Made by a program: the position numbers and the translations under genes | Notes under the pieces: model-generated | What the model saw: the letters and a program-made list of their open reading frames with translations, nothing else | Told to the model about the DNA's origin: nothing | The model's database searches: none | In this document: one piece after another, positions 1-9,187 of the stretch | How positions within the stretch are numbered: the first letter of the stretch is position 1 | Layout of the letters: every line of letters begins with the position of its first letter | NCBI RefSeq assembly: GCF_030817195.1 | Contig: NZ_JAUSYZ010000001.1 | Coordinates: forward strand, 3,596,001 to 3,660,000 | Source: Arthrobacter globiformis | GTDB lineage: Bacteria > Actinomycetota > Actinomycetes > Actinomycetales > Micrococcaceae | Length of the DNA stretch: 64,000 nucleotides | Reading direction: 5' to 3'

Positions 1-630
1 TACGAATACCTGCGCCGCATCGGGCACATCGTGGACCTCGCCGCTCCGTGGGGTGAACCCATCCGTGCGCTTCACCTGGGTGCCGGTGCCCTGACCCTGG
101 CGCGGTACATCCAGGCGACCCGTCCCGGCTCCGTGCAGTACGCCGTGGAGCTGGAGCGGGAGCTGCTCGATTTCGTGCTGGATCGCCTGCCGCTGCCAGA
201 CGGTACCGACCTCCATACCGTTATCGGCGACGCGCGCGCCGCCTTGGCGGAACTGCCCGCGGATCTGCGTTTCGACGTCGTCATCCTGGACATCTTCTCC
301 GGCCCGGAGGCGCCCGCGCACATCGCCTGCACCGGGTTCTACGAGGAAGCCGCTGCACTCCTCACGGAACGGGGCGTGCTGATCGTGAATGTCGGCGACG
401 AACCGGGCCTGACTCTGGTCCGGAGCCAGGTGGCCGGGCTGCGGAGGGCCATGACGGACGTCGCCGCCTGCGCCGAGGCGGGCATGTTCACGGGAAAGTA
501 TCCGGGGAACATCATCCTTGCCGGCACCAGGAAGCCGTGGCCGCCGGAATGGACCTCCGCCCTCACGGCACGCGGACCCCATCCGGCCAGGGTCCTGGCC
601 GGCGTGGAACTGGACCGGTTGTCGGACTAG
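1..630 (+). CDS. Spermidine synthase-like protein, 5' end outside window
   Basis: The frame is open from base 1, so the true start lies upstream and only the last 209 residues are seen. A glycine-rich SAM-type loop (HLGAGALTLARY) and an acidic motif after a beta strand (VVILDIFSG) are those of the spermidine/spermine synthase fold. Related actinobacterial proteins are often called fused MFS/spermidine synthase or spermidine synthase-like; whether they make polyamines is unclear. The gene ends at TAG 628-630 inside a short tandem repeat and faces the convergent rsmD. Family assignment is good, substrate unknown. Confidence 0.8.
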   Translation, partial: YEYLRRIGHIVDLAAPWGEPIRALHLGAGALTLARYIQATRPGSVQYAVELERELLDFVLDRLPLPDGTDLHTVIGDARAALAELPADLRFDVVILDIFSGPEAPAHIACTGFYEEAAALLTERGVLIVNVGDEPGLTLVRSQVAGLRRAMTDVAACAEAGMFTGKYPGNIILAGTRKPWPPEWTSALTARGPHPARVLAGVELDRLSD

Positions 631-673
631 CCGGGCTGTCCGACTAGCCGGGCTGCCGCACTAGCCCGGTTGT
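623..673. repeat. Three tandem copies of a 17-bp unit
   Basis: Units at 623-639, 640-656 and 657-673 share the core ACTAGCC; the first two differ at two positions, the third is more diverged. The array overlaps the stop codon of the upstream gene and lies between convergent genes. No function is evident. Confidence 0.7.
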
Positions 674-700
674 TGGCCTCGGCGGCCCGGACCAAGTGGC

Positions 701-1306
701 TCAGTCCTCGGCCTCCAGCGCGAGGTCCACATCCTGGCCGCTGGACGGTTCGGCATACCACAGCCGGGTCTCGCCGTACTTCTTCTCGGCAAACCGCTCC
801 AGGCCTTCGGGCCACGCGGGTTCGGTGGCGCGGGATGACCGTTCGACCACCACCACTGCTCCGTCGTTGAGGTGCGGCGCCAGCTTTTCCAGGACAGACG
901 CCAGCGCGGGCTCATCGAGAGGGTATGGCGGGTCCAGGAAGGCAACGTCCCATTTGGCGTCCCCGGCCGCGCGGTCGAGGAAGGACTCCACCTTGGAGCG
1001 GTGCACCGTGACGGACTTGCGGCCCAGGACGCCGTTGATGAGGTCGGCGTTCCGCTGGCACACGGCGCTGGCCTTGGCGTCGAACTCCACCAGATCGACT
1101 GATTCTGCCCCCCTGCTGGCGCTCTCGACCCCCAGCGCCCCGGAACCGGCGTACAGGTCCAGGACCCGGGCGCCGCCGAGCACGTTGAACGCGTCCAGCC
1201 GGGAAAACAGCGCCTCCTTGACCCGGTCCGTGGTGGGCCGCGTCAGGGACCCCGAAACGTTGGCCAGCGGGGTTCCGCCCGCGGCACCGGCGACGATCCT
1301 GCTCAT
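701..1306 (-). CDS. rsmD: 16S rRNA (guanine(966)-N(2))-methyltransferase RsmD
   Basis: A 201-residue class I methyltransferase of normal RsmD length. Motif I is DLYAGSGALG at residues 50-59 and the N-6/N-2 methylase motif IV DPPY is at 125-128. The N-terminal MSRIVAGAAGG is typical of RsmD. It methylates G966 of 16S rRNA during 30S assembly. It lies 36 bases downstream of recG on the same strand, so it is probably the last gene of the thiL-DhaL-recG-rsmD operon. Confidence 0.95.
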   Translation of the reverse strand: MSRIVAGAAGGTPLANVSGSLTRPTTDRVKEALFSRLDAFNVLGGARVLDLYAGSGALGVESASRGAESVDLVEFDAKASAVCQRNADLINGVLGRKSVTVHRSKVESFLDRAAGDAKWDVAFLDPPYPLDEPALASVLEKLAPHLNDGAVVVVERSSRATEPAWPEGLERFAEKKYGETRLWYAEPSSGQDVDLALEAED

Positions 1307-1342
1307 GCCCAGTCCCCCGGCTTGGCTGGGAGTGGGTTCGTG

Positions 1343-3562
1343 CTAGCCGCGTTCAAGGAACGCCTCCTTCTCGGGATTCAGGTACTCGTCGATGGCCTCG
1401 GCAAGTGCCGCGTAGCCGGTCAGCGCGGGGTCTGCGGCAACGATCTTCTGGGCGTCCAGCCGGGCCCGGGCAATGATGTCCTCGTGCTCCAGTACCCGCA
1501 GCAGCTTCAGCGTGGACCTGCCACCGGACTGCGAGGCGCCGAGGATGTCGCCCTCGCGGCGCAGCTTCAAGTCCTCCTGGGACAGCTCGAATCCGTCAGT
1601 GGTGGCCGCCACGGCATCCAGCCGGCGCCGGCTGGGATGGCCCGGTTCGAGAGTGGTCACGAGCAGGCACGTGCCGGGCAGCCCACCCCGGCCCACGCGC
1701 CCGCGGAGCTGGTGAAGCTGGGAGATGCCGAAGCGGTCCGCGTCCAGGATGACCATCAGGGTGGCGTTGTGCACGTCCACGCCCACCTCGATCACGGTGG
1801 TGGATACGAGAAGCTTTGTCTGGTTGGCGGTGAAGGAAGCCATGGTTTCCGACTTCAGTACCGGGTCCTGGCGTCCGTGGAGCGGTGCCAGCGCGACTCC
1901 CGCCAGTGCGGGCTCCTCTTTGAGATGCTCGACGACGGCGGTCACCGAGGCCAGTTCGCGCGCCGCTCCGTCCCCCTCCAGTTCCCCGGGCTCGGGTTCC
2001 GCTTCACCGGGAGTGAAGTCGCCGTCGTCGTCCGCCCCGATCTTGGGGCACACGACGTACACCTGGTGTCCGGCCTCGATCTCCTCACGGGAACGGGACC
2101 AGATGCGGGCCGCCCAGGCGGGATTCTCCGCTAGGCCCACCACGTGCGTGGTGATGGGTGCACGGCCGGCCGGCAGTTCGTCAAGCACGGATGTTTCAAG
2201 GTCACCGAAGACCGTCATGGCCACGGTCCTGGGAATCGGCGTGGCGGTCATGACCAGCAGGTGCGGCGGCTTGCTGGCCTTGGCACGCAGGGCATCGCGC
2301 TGTTCCACGCCGAAGCGGTGCTGCTCATCCACCACGATGAGGCCCAGATCGAAGAAGGTGACGTTGTCGCTCAACAGCGCGTGCGTGCCGACGACAATCC
2401 CGGCCGTACCGGAGGCGGCATCGAGCAGCGACTGCTTGCGCGCGGCGGTCGGCATGGAGCCGGTGAGCAGACTGACCTGCACCGTATGCTCACCGAGTCC
2501 ACCCAGGAGCCCGTCGCGGGCCAGCGGTCCGAGCGTGCGCCGGATGGAATCGAAGTGCTGGGCCGCCAACACTTCCGTAGGCGCCAGCAGCGCAGCCTGT
2601 CCCCCAGCGTCGACCACCTGGAGCATGGCCCGCAGCGCCACAATGGTTTTGCCGGAGCCGACCTCGCCCTGCAGCAGCCGGTTCATGGGCCCGTCCTGCG
2701 ACAGCTCCGCCGCGAGGGTCTTGCCGACGGCGGACTGGCCCGCGGTCAGCGTGAACGGCAGCTGGCGGTCGAAGGCAGCGAGCAGTCCCTCCGGCACGGG
2801 ACGCCGGGCGGTGGCCTCCTCGGAAGCAAGCTGGGCACGGCGCCGGGCAAGGGCTGACTGGAGGACCAGCGCCTCCTGATAGCGGAACCGGTCCCTGGCC
2901 TTCCGCCAGTCCGCCGCGGTCTCCGGGGCGTGGATGAGCCGGTAGGCCTGCGGCAGCGGCAGGAATTTCTCGCGGGCCGAAATGGCCGCCGGCAGCGGAT
3001 CCCGCAGGGCGTCCAGGTCTGCGGTCTCCAGCAGGGCGGTCATGACTTTCTGGATGGACCAGCTGGTGAGGTGTGCGGTGGCGGGGTAAATCGGGATGGG
3101 CATGGCCGCGAGCTTCTCCGGGTCCATGCCGGGGACATCGGGGTCCTCGTCCAGCAGCTGGTAGTCCGGGTTGGTGAGTCCCAACGAACCGGCGTAGCGG
3201 GTCACCTTTCCGGAGAACATGGCACGCCGGCCGGGCTGCAGCTCATTCTTGGCGCGGTGGCCGTTGAAGAAACTGATTTTCAGCGTGCCCGTTCCAGCGT
3301 CGTCGGTAATGACGACGTCGATGATGAAGCCCTTCCGGGCGCGCATCTGCCGCTTGCTGTTGGAGACGACGCGGGCGATGAGCGTGACGTCCTCATCGAA
3401 CGGAAGTTCACTGATCGGCGTCAGTTCACCGCGGTTGAGGTAGCGGCGAGGATAGTAGTTGAGCAGGCCGCCCACCGTGGTGATGCCCAGGTGTTTCTCG
3501 ACCACGGCCGCGGAGCGCTTGCCGATCCGGCGCTCCAGGCCGAGTTCCAGTTCGACGTTCAT
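1343..3562 (-). CDS. recG: ATP-dependent DNA helicase RecG
   Basis: 739 residues, full length for RecG. An N-terminal OB-fold wedge domain precedes a superfamily 2 helicase core. Walker A GEVGSGKT is near residue 295, the DEQH box near 410, then TATPIPRT, STTVIEVGVDV and the arginine-finger motif QLRGRVGRG. RecG remodels stalled replication forks and branch-migrates Holliday junctions. Its ATG overlaps the TGA of the upstream DhaL gene (ATGA, 3559-3562), so translation is probably coupled. Confidence 0.97.
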   Translation of the reverse strand: MNVELELGLERRIGKRSAAVVEKHLGITTVGGLLNYYPRRYLNRGELTPISELPFDEDVTLIARVVSNSKRQMRARKGFIIDVVITDDAGTGTLKISFFNGHRAKNELQPGRRAMFSGKVTRYAGSLGLTNPDYQLLDEDPDVPGMDPEKLAAMPIPIYPATAHLTSWSIQKVMTALLETADLDALRDPLPAAISAREKFLPLPQAYRLIHAPETAADWRKARDRFRYQEALVLQSALARRRAQLASEEATARRPVPEGLLAAFDRQLPFTLTAGQSAVGKTLAAELSQDGPMNRLLQGEVGSGKTIVALRAMLQVVDAGGQAALLAPTEVLAAQHFDSIRRTLGPLARDGLLGGLGEHTVQVSLLTGSMPTAARKQSLLDAASGTAGIVVGTHALLSDNVTFFDLGLIVVDEQHRFGVEQRDALRAKASKPPHLLVMTATPIPRTVAMTVFGDLETSVLDELPAGRAPITTHVVGLAENPAWAARIWSRSREEIEAGHQVYVVCPKIGADDDGDFTPGEAEPEPGELEGDGAARELASVTAVVEHLKEEPALAGVALAPLHGRQDPVLKSETMASFTANQTKLLVSTTVIEVGVDVHNATLMVILDADRFGISQLHQLRGRVGRGGLPGTCLLVTTLEPGHPSRRRLDAVAATTDGFELSQEDLKLRREGDILGASQSGGRSTLKLLRVLEHEDIIARARLDAQKIVAADPALTGYAALAEAIDEYLNPEKEAFLERG

Positions 3563-4632
3563 CTTCCTTCTGCGCTCACTTCTCCTGACGGATCCCGGGG
3601 CAGGGCGAGCTCACTGACGGACACTTCCGCCGGATCGCCCAGCGACCTGATCACCCCAAGGGCGGGAGCCGGATCCGGGACGTGCACGTGGACCCGCCAC
3701 CGGTACCGGCCCTCGGCGTCAGCGGAAGGGCCAACCTGGCTCATGATCACGGAGTCCCCGAGTTCATCCAGGCGCTGCCGAAGCGTGGCGGCGTCCAGCG
3801 GGGACAGGCTGATGGTGCACATGACCTCCACGCCGTCGTCGTCAGGCATGTCGGTGTGGATGTGGGGGTCCTGGAGATCGTACCCGTGCAGGCCGTCCAG
3901 CAGTTCGCTGCGGAGCTCCTCGCCGAGCACGGCCGAACGGAGGCAATCCAGGATCAGCAGCATTCCCACGCCGCCAGCGTCCACCACGTGCGCTGCCTGC
4001 AGGACATTCAGCTGCCCCTCCGTGCGGACCACGGCCTCGAGGGCGGCCCCGACGGCCGCATCCAGGACCAGGCCCAGTGCATGGTTGCTGTCATTGCCGT
4101 TCTGGCCGGCGTCGACGGCGGCCGCGGCCCGGCCCGCCGCCTCCATGACGGACAGCATGGTGCCCGGAACGGGGTCGCTCAGCGCGGACCAGGCCCTGAT
4201 CTGGGCCCGGTTGAGGGCGGCGGCGAGGAGCGATGAGGTGAGCCTGGCATGCCCGGCCAGCGGTTCGGCCGCGGCGCAGAGGAATACCGAGAAGAGCGTG
4301 CCGGAGTTCCCCTTGGCCTTTTCCATGGCTGCCTGGCCGGCGCGCGCCAGGACGGCGCCCACGTCATTGAGCTGCGCCTGCTGCCCAGCCGGTTCCGAAC
4401 GCGCTTCCGGACGGACCTCCGCCGGAAGCTGGCCGGCGCCGGCGGGGGCGGCATCCTGCAGCGCCCGGTGGGCGGCACGGACCGTGAGGTAGAGGTTGGT
4501 TCCGGTGTCGCCGTCGGCTACCGGGAAGATATTGATGGCATTGAGGCGGTCGCTGTGGTTGCCCAGTGCGGTTTCGGCCTTGCCCAACCACCGCTTCATC
4601 GCTTGCGCGTTCGCGGCAACCTTAGTCTGCAA
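3559..4632 (-). CDS. DAK2/DhaL-domain protein (FakA-like N-terminal half)
   Basis: 357 residues. The DhaL nucleotide-binding motif NIFPVADGDTGTN lies near residues 34-46 and GNSGTLFSVFLCA near 125. This domain resembles the kinase part of FakA/YloV fatty-acid kinase and DhaL of dihydroxyacetone kinase. The protein is shorter than FakA (about 550 residues): a middle region is present but most of the C-terminal FakB-interacting part is absent. The start at 4632 is TTG and overlaps the thiL stop by 11 bases; ATG at 4599 is an alternative. Substrate unknown. Confidence 0.85.
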   Translation of the reverse strand: MQTKVAANAQAMKRWLGKAETALGNHSDRLNAINIFPVADGDTGTNLYLTVRAAHRALQDAAPAGAGQLPAEVRPEARSEPAGQQAQLNDVGAVLARAGQAAMEKAKGNSGTLFSVFLCAAAEPLAGHARLTSSLLAAALNRAQIRAWSALSDPVPGTMLSVMEAAGRAAAAVDAGQNGNDSNHALGLVLDAAVGAALEAVVRTEGQLNVLQAAHVVDAGGVGMLLILDCLRSAVLGEELRSELLDGLHGYDLQDPHIHTDMPDDDGVEVMCTISLSPLDAATLRQRLDELGDSVIMSQVGPSADAEGRYRWRVHVHVPDPAPALGVIRSLGDPAEVSVSELALPRDPSGEVSAEGR

Positions 4633-5647
4633 AGTGATCCCATCCCACGGAGTCAGCGGGCCGTCCCGCGATCGTCACGCCGGGCGCCTTGTCTGCGCCG
4701 CAGGCCTGTACTGAGCCTATCCCAGTAAACCCGGGCGGCACCTGCGTGCCCGCCGGGAAAGTGGCCAGAAGCCCGTGGTCTTCCCCGCCGCCGAGCACCC
4801 AGGCGCGCGCGTCGGCGCCCAGAAGGGTGGCCGCGGGGCGGAGGGGCTCGGCGAGCCGGCCAAGTTGCCCGGGATCCAGGTCCAGCACAGCGTTGCTGGC
4901 CACGGCCAGCCTGGTTCCGTCCCGCACCAGGCCGTCGGAAATGTCCATCATGGCTGTGGCGCCGGACATGCGCGCCAGCGGCCCGGCCTCAAGGGGCGGC
5001 TCCGGCCGGCACTGAAGCTCAAGCAGTGACAGCAGCTCCGGCGGAAGCGAACTTACGTGATGGGCGGACTCCAGCAGTGCCAGCCCGGCAGCGGCCCAGC
5101 CTGCCCGCCCGGCGATCGCCACCGTGTCGCCGTCCTGGGCGCCGGACCGGAGGACCGGCTGGCCGCCGTCGAGCGTGCCGAGGACTGCAACGGTGACGGA
5201 CAGCTCGCGGCCGCGGCCAAGGTCGCCACCCGCGACAGAGCACGCGCCCGCCCCCAGCTTGCTGATGGCGGCGGTGAGGCCGTCCGCCAGGTCCTCCACC
5301 CATCCGACCGGAGTGTCCGGGGGCATGGTCAGGCTGACCACCATTGAGGTTGCCGACGCGCCCATGGCGTTGATGTCGCTAAGGTTCTGCGCTGCGGCCT
5401 TCCACCCGACGTCGTAGCCGGTGGTCCGGTAGCCGTTGTTCCACTCCAGCCGGAAATCCTGGTCCTGGACCTGGGTGTCGATGCTGATGACCGTCCTGCC
5501 GTCCGGAACCGCAACGATGGCGGCGTCATCGCCCGGTCCGAGGACCACGGCGGCACTGTGCAGGGCACTGAGTTCCAGGCGCGGGAAAATCCGGGCCAGC
5601 AGCTCCGCTTCGGACAGTTGGGCGACAGTCAATGGTGTTTGGTGCAC
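4622..5647 (-). CDS. thiL: Thiamine-monophosphate kinase
   Basis: 341 residues of the AIR synthase/ThiL fold. The N-terminal GPGDDAAIV metal/ATP motif near residue 38 and the segment GYDVGWKAAAQNLSDINAMG near 80 are the conserved ThiL signatures; a second acidic motif MMDISDGLVRD is near residue 233. It phosphorylates thiamine monophosphate to thiamine diphosphate. It is the first gene of the minus-strand operon that continues into the DhaL gene, recG and rsmD, and it is divergent from the plus-strand YdcF-like gene. Confidence 0.95.
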   Translation of the reverse strand: MHQTPLTVAQLSEAELLARIFPRLELSALHSAAVVLGPGDDAAIVAVPDGRTVISIDTQVQDQDFRLEWNNGYRTTGYDVGWKAAAQNLSDINAMGASATSMVVSLTMPPDTPVGWVEDLADGLTAAISKLGAGACSVAGGDLGRGRELSVTVAVLGTLDGGQPVLRSGAQDGDTVAIAGRAGWAAAGLALLESAHHVSSLPPELLSLLELQCRPEPPLEAGPLARMSGATAMMDISDGLVRDGTRLAVASNAVLDLDPGQLGRLAEPLRPAATLLGADARAWVLGGGEDHGLLATFPAGTQVPPGFTGIGSVQACGADKAPGVTIAGRPADSVGWDHFAD

Positions 5648-5704
5648 GCCACTACGCTACCGCCACGGACGGACATTCAAGCGGGCCATGACAGACTAGG
5701 CGAT

Positions 5705-6286
5705 GTGCCACTGTCAGCCCCGAAGACGCTTTCGATTCTGCGCCGGTCCGCCGCTGCAGCCACCGCCGTCTTCGTGCTGTGGTTAGTCATTGCATACCAA
5801 CTATTCGTCAACGTGGACCCGTTGGTGCTCCATCGGACGGACGCCGTGATCATGCTGGGCGGGGCAGGAGCAGAGAGACTCCCCTTAGCGCGCCAGACGC
5901 AACAGGACCTCGGTATCCCCGTACTTGTGCTGTCCCATACGGACACGCCGGGCAACGCAGCGGCCGACGATGTGTGCAATTCCACAACTTTTCCCAGCCG
6001 GTCCCTCATTTGCTTCCACCCGGACGGCTATGACACCAGGGGTGAGGCTCAGAAGATAGCCGACCTAGTCACTCAAAATGGCTGGACATCGATCACGGTG
6101 GTTACGTCCAGCTACCACGTCGCCCGCGCGGAGCGGCTCCTTGAGCAGTGCACGACGGCGGAAGTCCAGATGGTTGCCTCCCATCCGGGCTTCTTACCGA
6201 GTGAGTGGCTTCAGCGATTCGTACTGGAATCCGTAGGGCTGGTGGACGTTTCCCTCCGGCCGGAATGCCGACAGGATGCACCCTGA
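5705..6286 (+). CDS. YdcF/SanA-family (DUF218) membrane-anchored protein
   Basis: With GTG at 5705 the product has 193 residues: a short basic N-terminus, one membrane span (about residues 14-36), then the DUF218 domain. Family motifs are DAVIMLGGAGAERLPLA, the YDTRGEA segment and TSSYHVARAERLL. DUF218 proteins (YdcF, ElyC, SanA) act at the envelope, and some influence polysaccharide or peptidoglycan precursors; activity here is unknown. The frame is open further upstream to 5558, but that overlaps thiL and lacks homology. It precedes the polysaccharide locus. Confidence 0.8.
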   Translation: MPLSAPKTLSILRRSAAAATAVFVLWLVIAYQLFVNVDPLVLHRTDAVIMLGGAGAERLPLARQTQQDLGIPVLVLSHTDTPGNAAADDVCNSTTFPSRSLICFHPDGYDTRGEAQKIADLVTQNGWTSITVVTSSYHVARAERLLEQCTTAEVQMVASHPGFLPSEWLQRFVLESVGLVDVSLRPECRQDAP

Positions 6287-6356
6287 TGCAAGAATTGATA
6301 TCTTGAGCCCGGCCGTCGGGTCCAGCTGGCACGCATCATTCCAGGGAGGAGAGACA

Positions 6357-6626
6357 GTGGCTGACACGCCTGAACCACTGATTCCAGCCCCGCGGCATCT
6401 CCGCAAACGGCGCTTTCGCTCCGAGATACCGGACACACATTTCCTCAGTCGGCAAAAGGCTGCGGATTTCGCCCGGAGGCAGAACAACAGAGCGCAGGAG
6501 CAGGACATTGTTCCAGACCGCAAGGAGCGGTCCCGGCGCCGAAAGCGCGCAGTGGCTCTTGCCCTATTCGTGTTTGCCCTCCTCAGCATCGTCGCCATCG
6601 TGCTCGCCCTCATCTTTGTGAGCTAG
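6357..6626 (+). CDS. Small basic membrane protein, function unknown
   Basis: An excellent ribosome binding site (GGGAGGA at 6344-6350) sits 6 bases before GTG 6357, which decides the start against an ATG at 6276. The 89-residue product has a long arginine/lysine-rich hydrophilic segment and one C-terminal transmembrane helix (about residues 67-88), so a cytoplasmic tail with a C-terminal anchor is likely. No family recognised. It may belong with the envelope genes on either side. Confidence 0.75.
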   Translation: MADTPEPLIPAPRHLRKRRFRSEIPDTHFLSRQKAADFARRQNNRAQEQDIVPDRKERSRRRKRAVALALFVFALLSIVAIVLALIFVS

Positions 6627-6630
6627 CACT

Positions 6631-6654
6631 CATTGCATTTTCCCGGATGCAATG
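6631..6654. promoter_or_regulatory. 8-bp stem-loop upstream of wecB
   Basis: CATTGCAT at 6631-6638 and ATGCAATG at 6647-6654 are perfect inverted repeats with an 8-base loop. The stem is AT-rich and has no T-run after it, so it is a weak terminator at best. It could instead be a regulator site in the leader of wecB, the first gene of the polysaccharide locus. Confidence 0.35.
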
Positions 6655-6714
6655 ATTGCTCTGCACATCAATTACGATTGTGGGAAATCTTTCACAATCT
6701 CTCGGGGGAATACT

Positions 6715-7857
6715 GTGTCCAGCATCATGCCGATTTTCGGGACGCGTCCGGAAGCCATCAAAATGGCGCCCATCGTTGCCGCACTGCAGCAGTCTGAACA
6801 GTTCGAGTGCGTCGTGACCGTCACCGGGCAGCACAGGGAAATGCTGGACCAGGTCAACGAGCTCTTCGGCATCGTTCCTGACCACGATCTCAACATCCTG
6901 CAGCAGCGCCAGTCCCTCTCCGCCATCATGACGCGCACCATCGATGGACTGGACTCCCTCTTCGCGGAAAAGAAGCCCGACGCAGTCATTGTCCAGGGAG
7001 ACACCACGACCTCGACGGCCGGCGCCATCGCAGCTTTCTACCACGGCATCCCGGTTGTACATGTGGAGGCGGGACTCCGCAGCGGCAACCTCCTCTCGCC
7101 GTTCCCCGAGGAAGCAAACCGGAAAATCACCAGCCAGATTGCCAGCCTGCATCTGGCTCCCACCAGCACCAGCAAGGCAAACCTGCTTGCTGAAGGCATC
7201 AGCCCCGAAGACATCGTCATCACCGGCAACAGCGTCATCGACGCACTCCTAACCACCGTGGACAAGAAGATTCCCTTCACGGACCCTCAGCTTGAAGAGA
7301 TCGCGTCCAGCGGCCGCAAGGTACTGCTAGTCACCACGCATCGGCGGGAGAATCAGGGGAACGCCATGCGCGGCGTGGGCCGCGCACTGGCACGTATCGC
7401 GGACGCCGAACCCGACCTTGTGATTGTTCTGCCGGCCCACAAGAACCCTGTTGTCCGCGAAGCCGTCCTCCCGGCTTTGGAGGGTAAGCCCAACGTCGTT
7501 GTCACCGAGCCGCTGGCTTATGGGGAATTCACCCGCATGCTCGCCCTGGCCCACGTCGTGCTGACGGACTCCGGTGGGGTTCAGGAAGAAGCACCCAGCC
7601 TCGGCAAGCCTGTGCTGGTGATGCGCGACAACACTGAGCGTCCGGAAGCTGTGCACGCCGGCACCGTCACACTCATCGGCACCGACGAAGAACGGATCGT
7701 GAAGGAAGTCGACCGACTCCTGCATGACCAGGACCACTTTGACTCCATGGCCAACGCCATCAACCCCTATGGGGACGGAAAGGCCGCCGCCCGCACGGTC
7801 GCAGCCATAGCGCACATGCTCGGGCTCGGCCCCACAGTTGAGGAATTTCAGCAGTGA
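6715..7857 (+). CDS. wecB: UDP-N-acetylglucosamine 2-epimerase (non-hydrolysing)
   Basis: Interconverts UDP-GlcNAc and UDP-ManNAc in the cytoplasm. The N-terminal signature MPIFGTRPEAIKMAPI, THRRENQG near residue 208 and the C-terminal LTDSGGVQEEAPSLGKPV with DNTERPEA are those of WecB/MnaA. I chose GTG 6715 (380 residues), preceded by GGGGGAA at 6704-6710, because it places the first strand at the usual distance; the frame runs up to 6652. Together with the dehydrogenase at 18.8-20.0 kb it would supply UDP-ManNAcA to the glycan made by this locus. Confidence 0.95.
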   Translation: MSSIMPIFGTRPEAIKMAPIVAALQQSEQFECVVTVTGQHREMLDQVNELFGIVPDHDLNILQQRQSLSAIMTRTIDGLDSLFAEKKPDAVIVQGDTTTSTAGAIAAFYHGIPVVHVEAGLRSGNLLSPFPEEANRKITSQIASLHLAPTSTSKANLLAEGISPEDIVITGNSVIDALLTTVDKKIPFTDPQLEEIASSGRKVLLVTTHRRENQGNAMRGVGRALARIADAEPDLVIVLPAHKNPVVREAVLPALEGKPNVVVTEPLAYGEFTRMLALAHVVLTDSGGVQEEAPSLGKPVLVMRDNTERPEAVHAGTVTLIGTDEERIVKEVDRLLHDQDHFDSMANAINPYGDGKAAARTVAAIAHMLGLGPTVEEFQQ

Positions 7858-9187
7858 ACAAGCCGAGGAATTCCGGGTCTTCATCGCCTCTTACCCAGTC
7901 CGCCAAGCACCACTAGCCCTGGATAGCAGTTTGAACCACCCTGACTTCTTTGAGTCGATGAAAGACGCGGTAGCCCGGCAGTTGCCACGTTCGGCTAGCG
8001 ACGCGTCTCGGTCGCGCGCGGAGCGCTTTCAGCGCGACGGCTCTATTGAGAGTCCTCGGTTCGGTGCCATTGCGTATAACGACGGCGACGCTTGGGGGGA
8101 TTCGACGGAGCGTGCACGTTCCCGATTTCTTCATGGCTTTCTTTTCTTTACTGACTGGCACGCAACTGTTCTGGCCGATCCAGCTGTCCGGGAAGGCTAT
8201 GCAAAAACCGCTGTCAGCATCTTCCGTCGGTGGGCGGCCCTCTACGGGGATGGAACACGTCTCCCAGAGGTGTCCCACCATGACGAAACCACGGCACAGC
8301 GGCTCATTCAGCTGACTACGTTCCTTCTGGAACTAAAGAGCCTCGTCCCGGAGGACGACTATGATTGGCTCTTCGAACTCGCCAGGGGAACGGCCGCACT
8401 ACTCGCCACGAAGGACTTCCACTCCACCGGAAACAATCACGGGATGTTTCAGGATCTCGCCCTCCTGTATTTCAGTGTCACGGGGGACGGGTTACCTCAA
8501 GCGGAGCGCCTGGGGTATTTCGAGATCTCGACGCGTCGATTGCACGCGTATTTCTCTTCGGCTTTCACGGCTGAGGGTGTGCATATCGAGAACACGCCGA
8601 CGTACCACCTCATGGTTTCCAAACACGTGCACGGCGTTCTGCAGATTCTGTCGGAAACCGGGCACGCCCACGTCGAGTACTACCGCTCACTGCTGCAACA
8701 TGCGGCTGAGTACGCAACCCATGCGCTAATGCCTAATGGCATGTATCCGCCGATCAGCGACACCACCCAGCAGGAGGAGACCGTCGCGGCGAGACAGAAT
8801 ATCTTTGAAAGCCAGGAGTTCGTTTACGCAGCATCGGCAGGCAAACGCGGCACGCCACCCAGCTCCAAAACGTTGGTATTGCCGGACAGCGGGTATGCCA
8901 TTTACCGAAGCTCGTGGGGTGATCCCGATGCCACGTTCGCATTCTTCTCGGCGGCCTACAACGCTAATTATCACAAGCACTCGGACGACCTGAGTTTTTT
9001 CCTGCGTAGCGCCGGTGTCGACCTGCTGTGCGAGCGCCGGGCCCTATGGATACGATTACAAGAACCCCTACACCAAGTTCGCATATTCATCGTACGCGCA
9101 CAATGGCCTCATTGTGGATGGAGTATCGCTTCCCCGGACCGACAAGCTGGCCCACCTGACCACTATGGAGTCTCACACGGTTCGTGA
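7838..9187 (+). pseudogene. Heparinase II/III-family lyase, 5' part of a frameshifted gene
   Basis: The frame overlaps the wecB end by 20 bases (TTG start at 7838, uncertain). Residues 1 to about 399 are a heparinase II/III-like polysaccharide lyase: alpha/alpha toroid with GNNHGMFQD (near 8430-8446), TPTYH (near 8592-8606) and the start of the beta-sandwich with YHKHSDD (near 8970-8990). The Asn, Tyr and His of these motifs match the catalytic triad of the family. After GAG 9032-9034 the homology jumps to another frame: removing one C near 9035 gives continuous DLLCE-AGPYGYDYK. The tail 9035-9187 in this frame is therefore not native. No signal peptide is seen, so the lyase part appears cytoplasmic. 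Either a sequencing error or a real loss of function. Confidence 0.8.

Noticed and set aside
1322..2134. Long plus-strand open frames across recG
   Set aside because: They are the antisense shadow of a high-GC gene with full RecG motifs on the minus strand.
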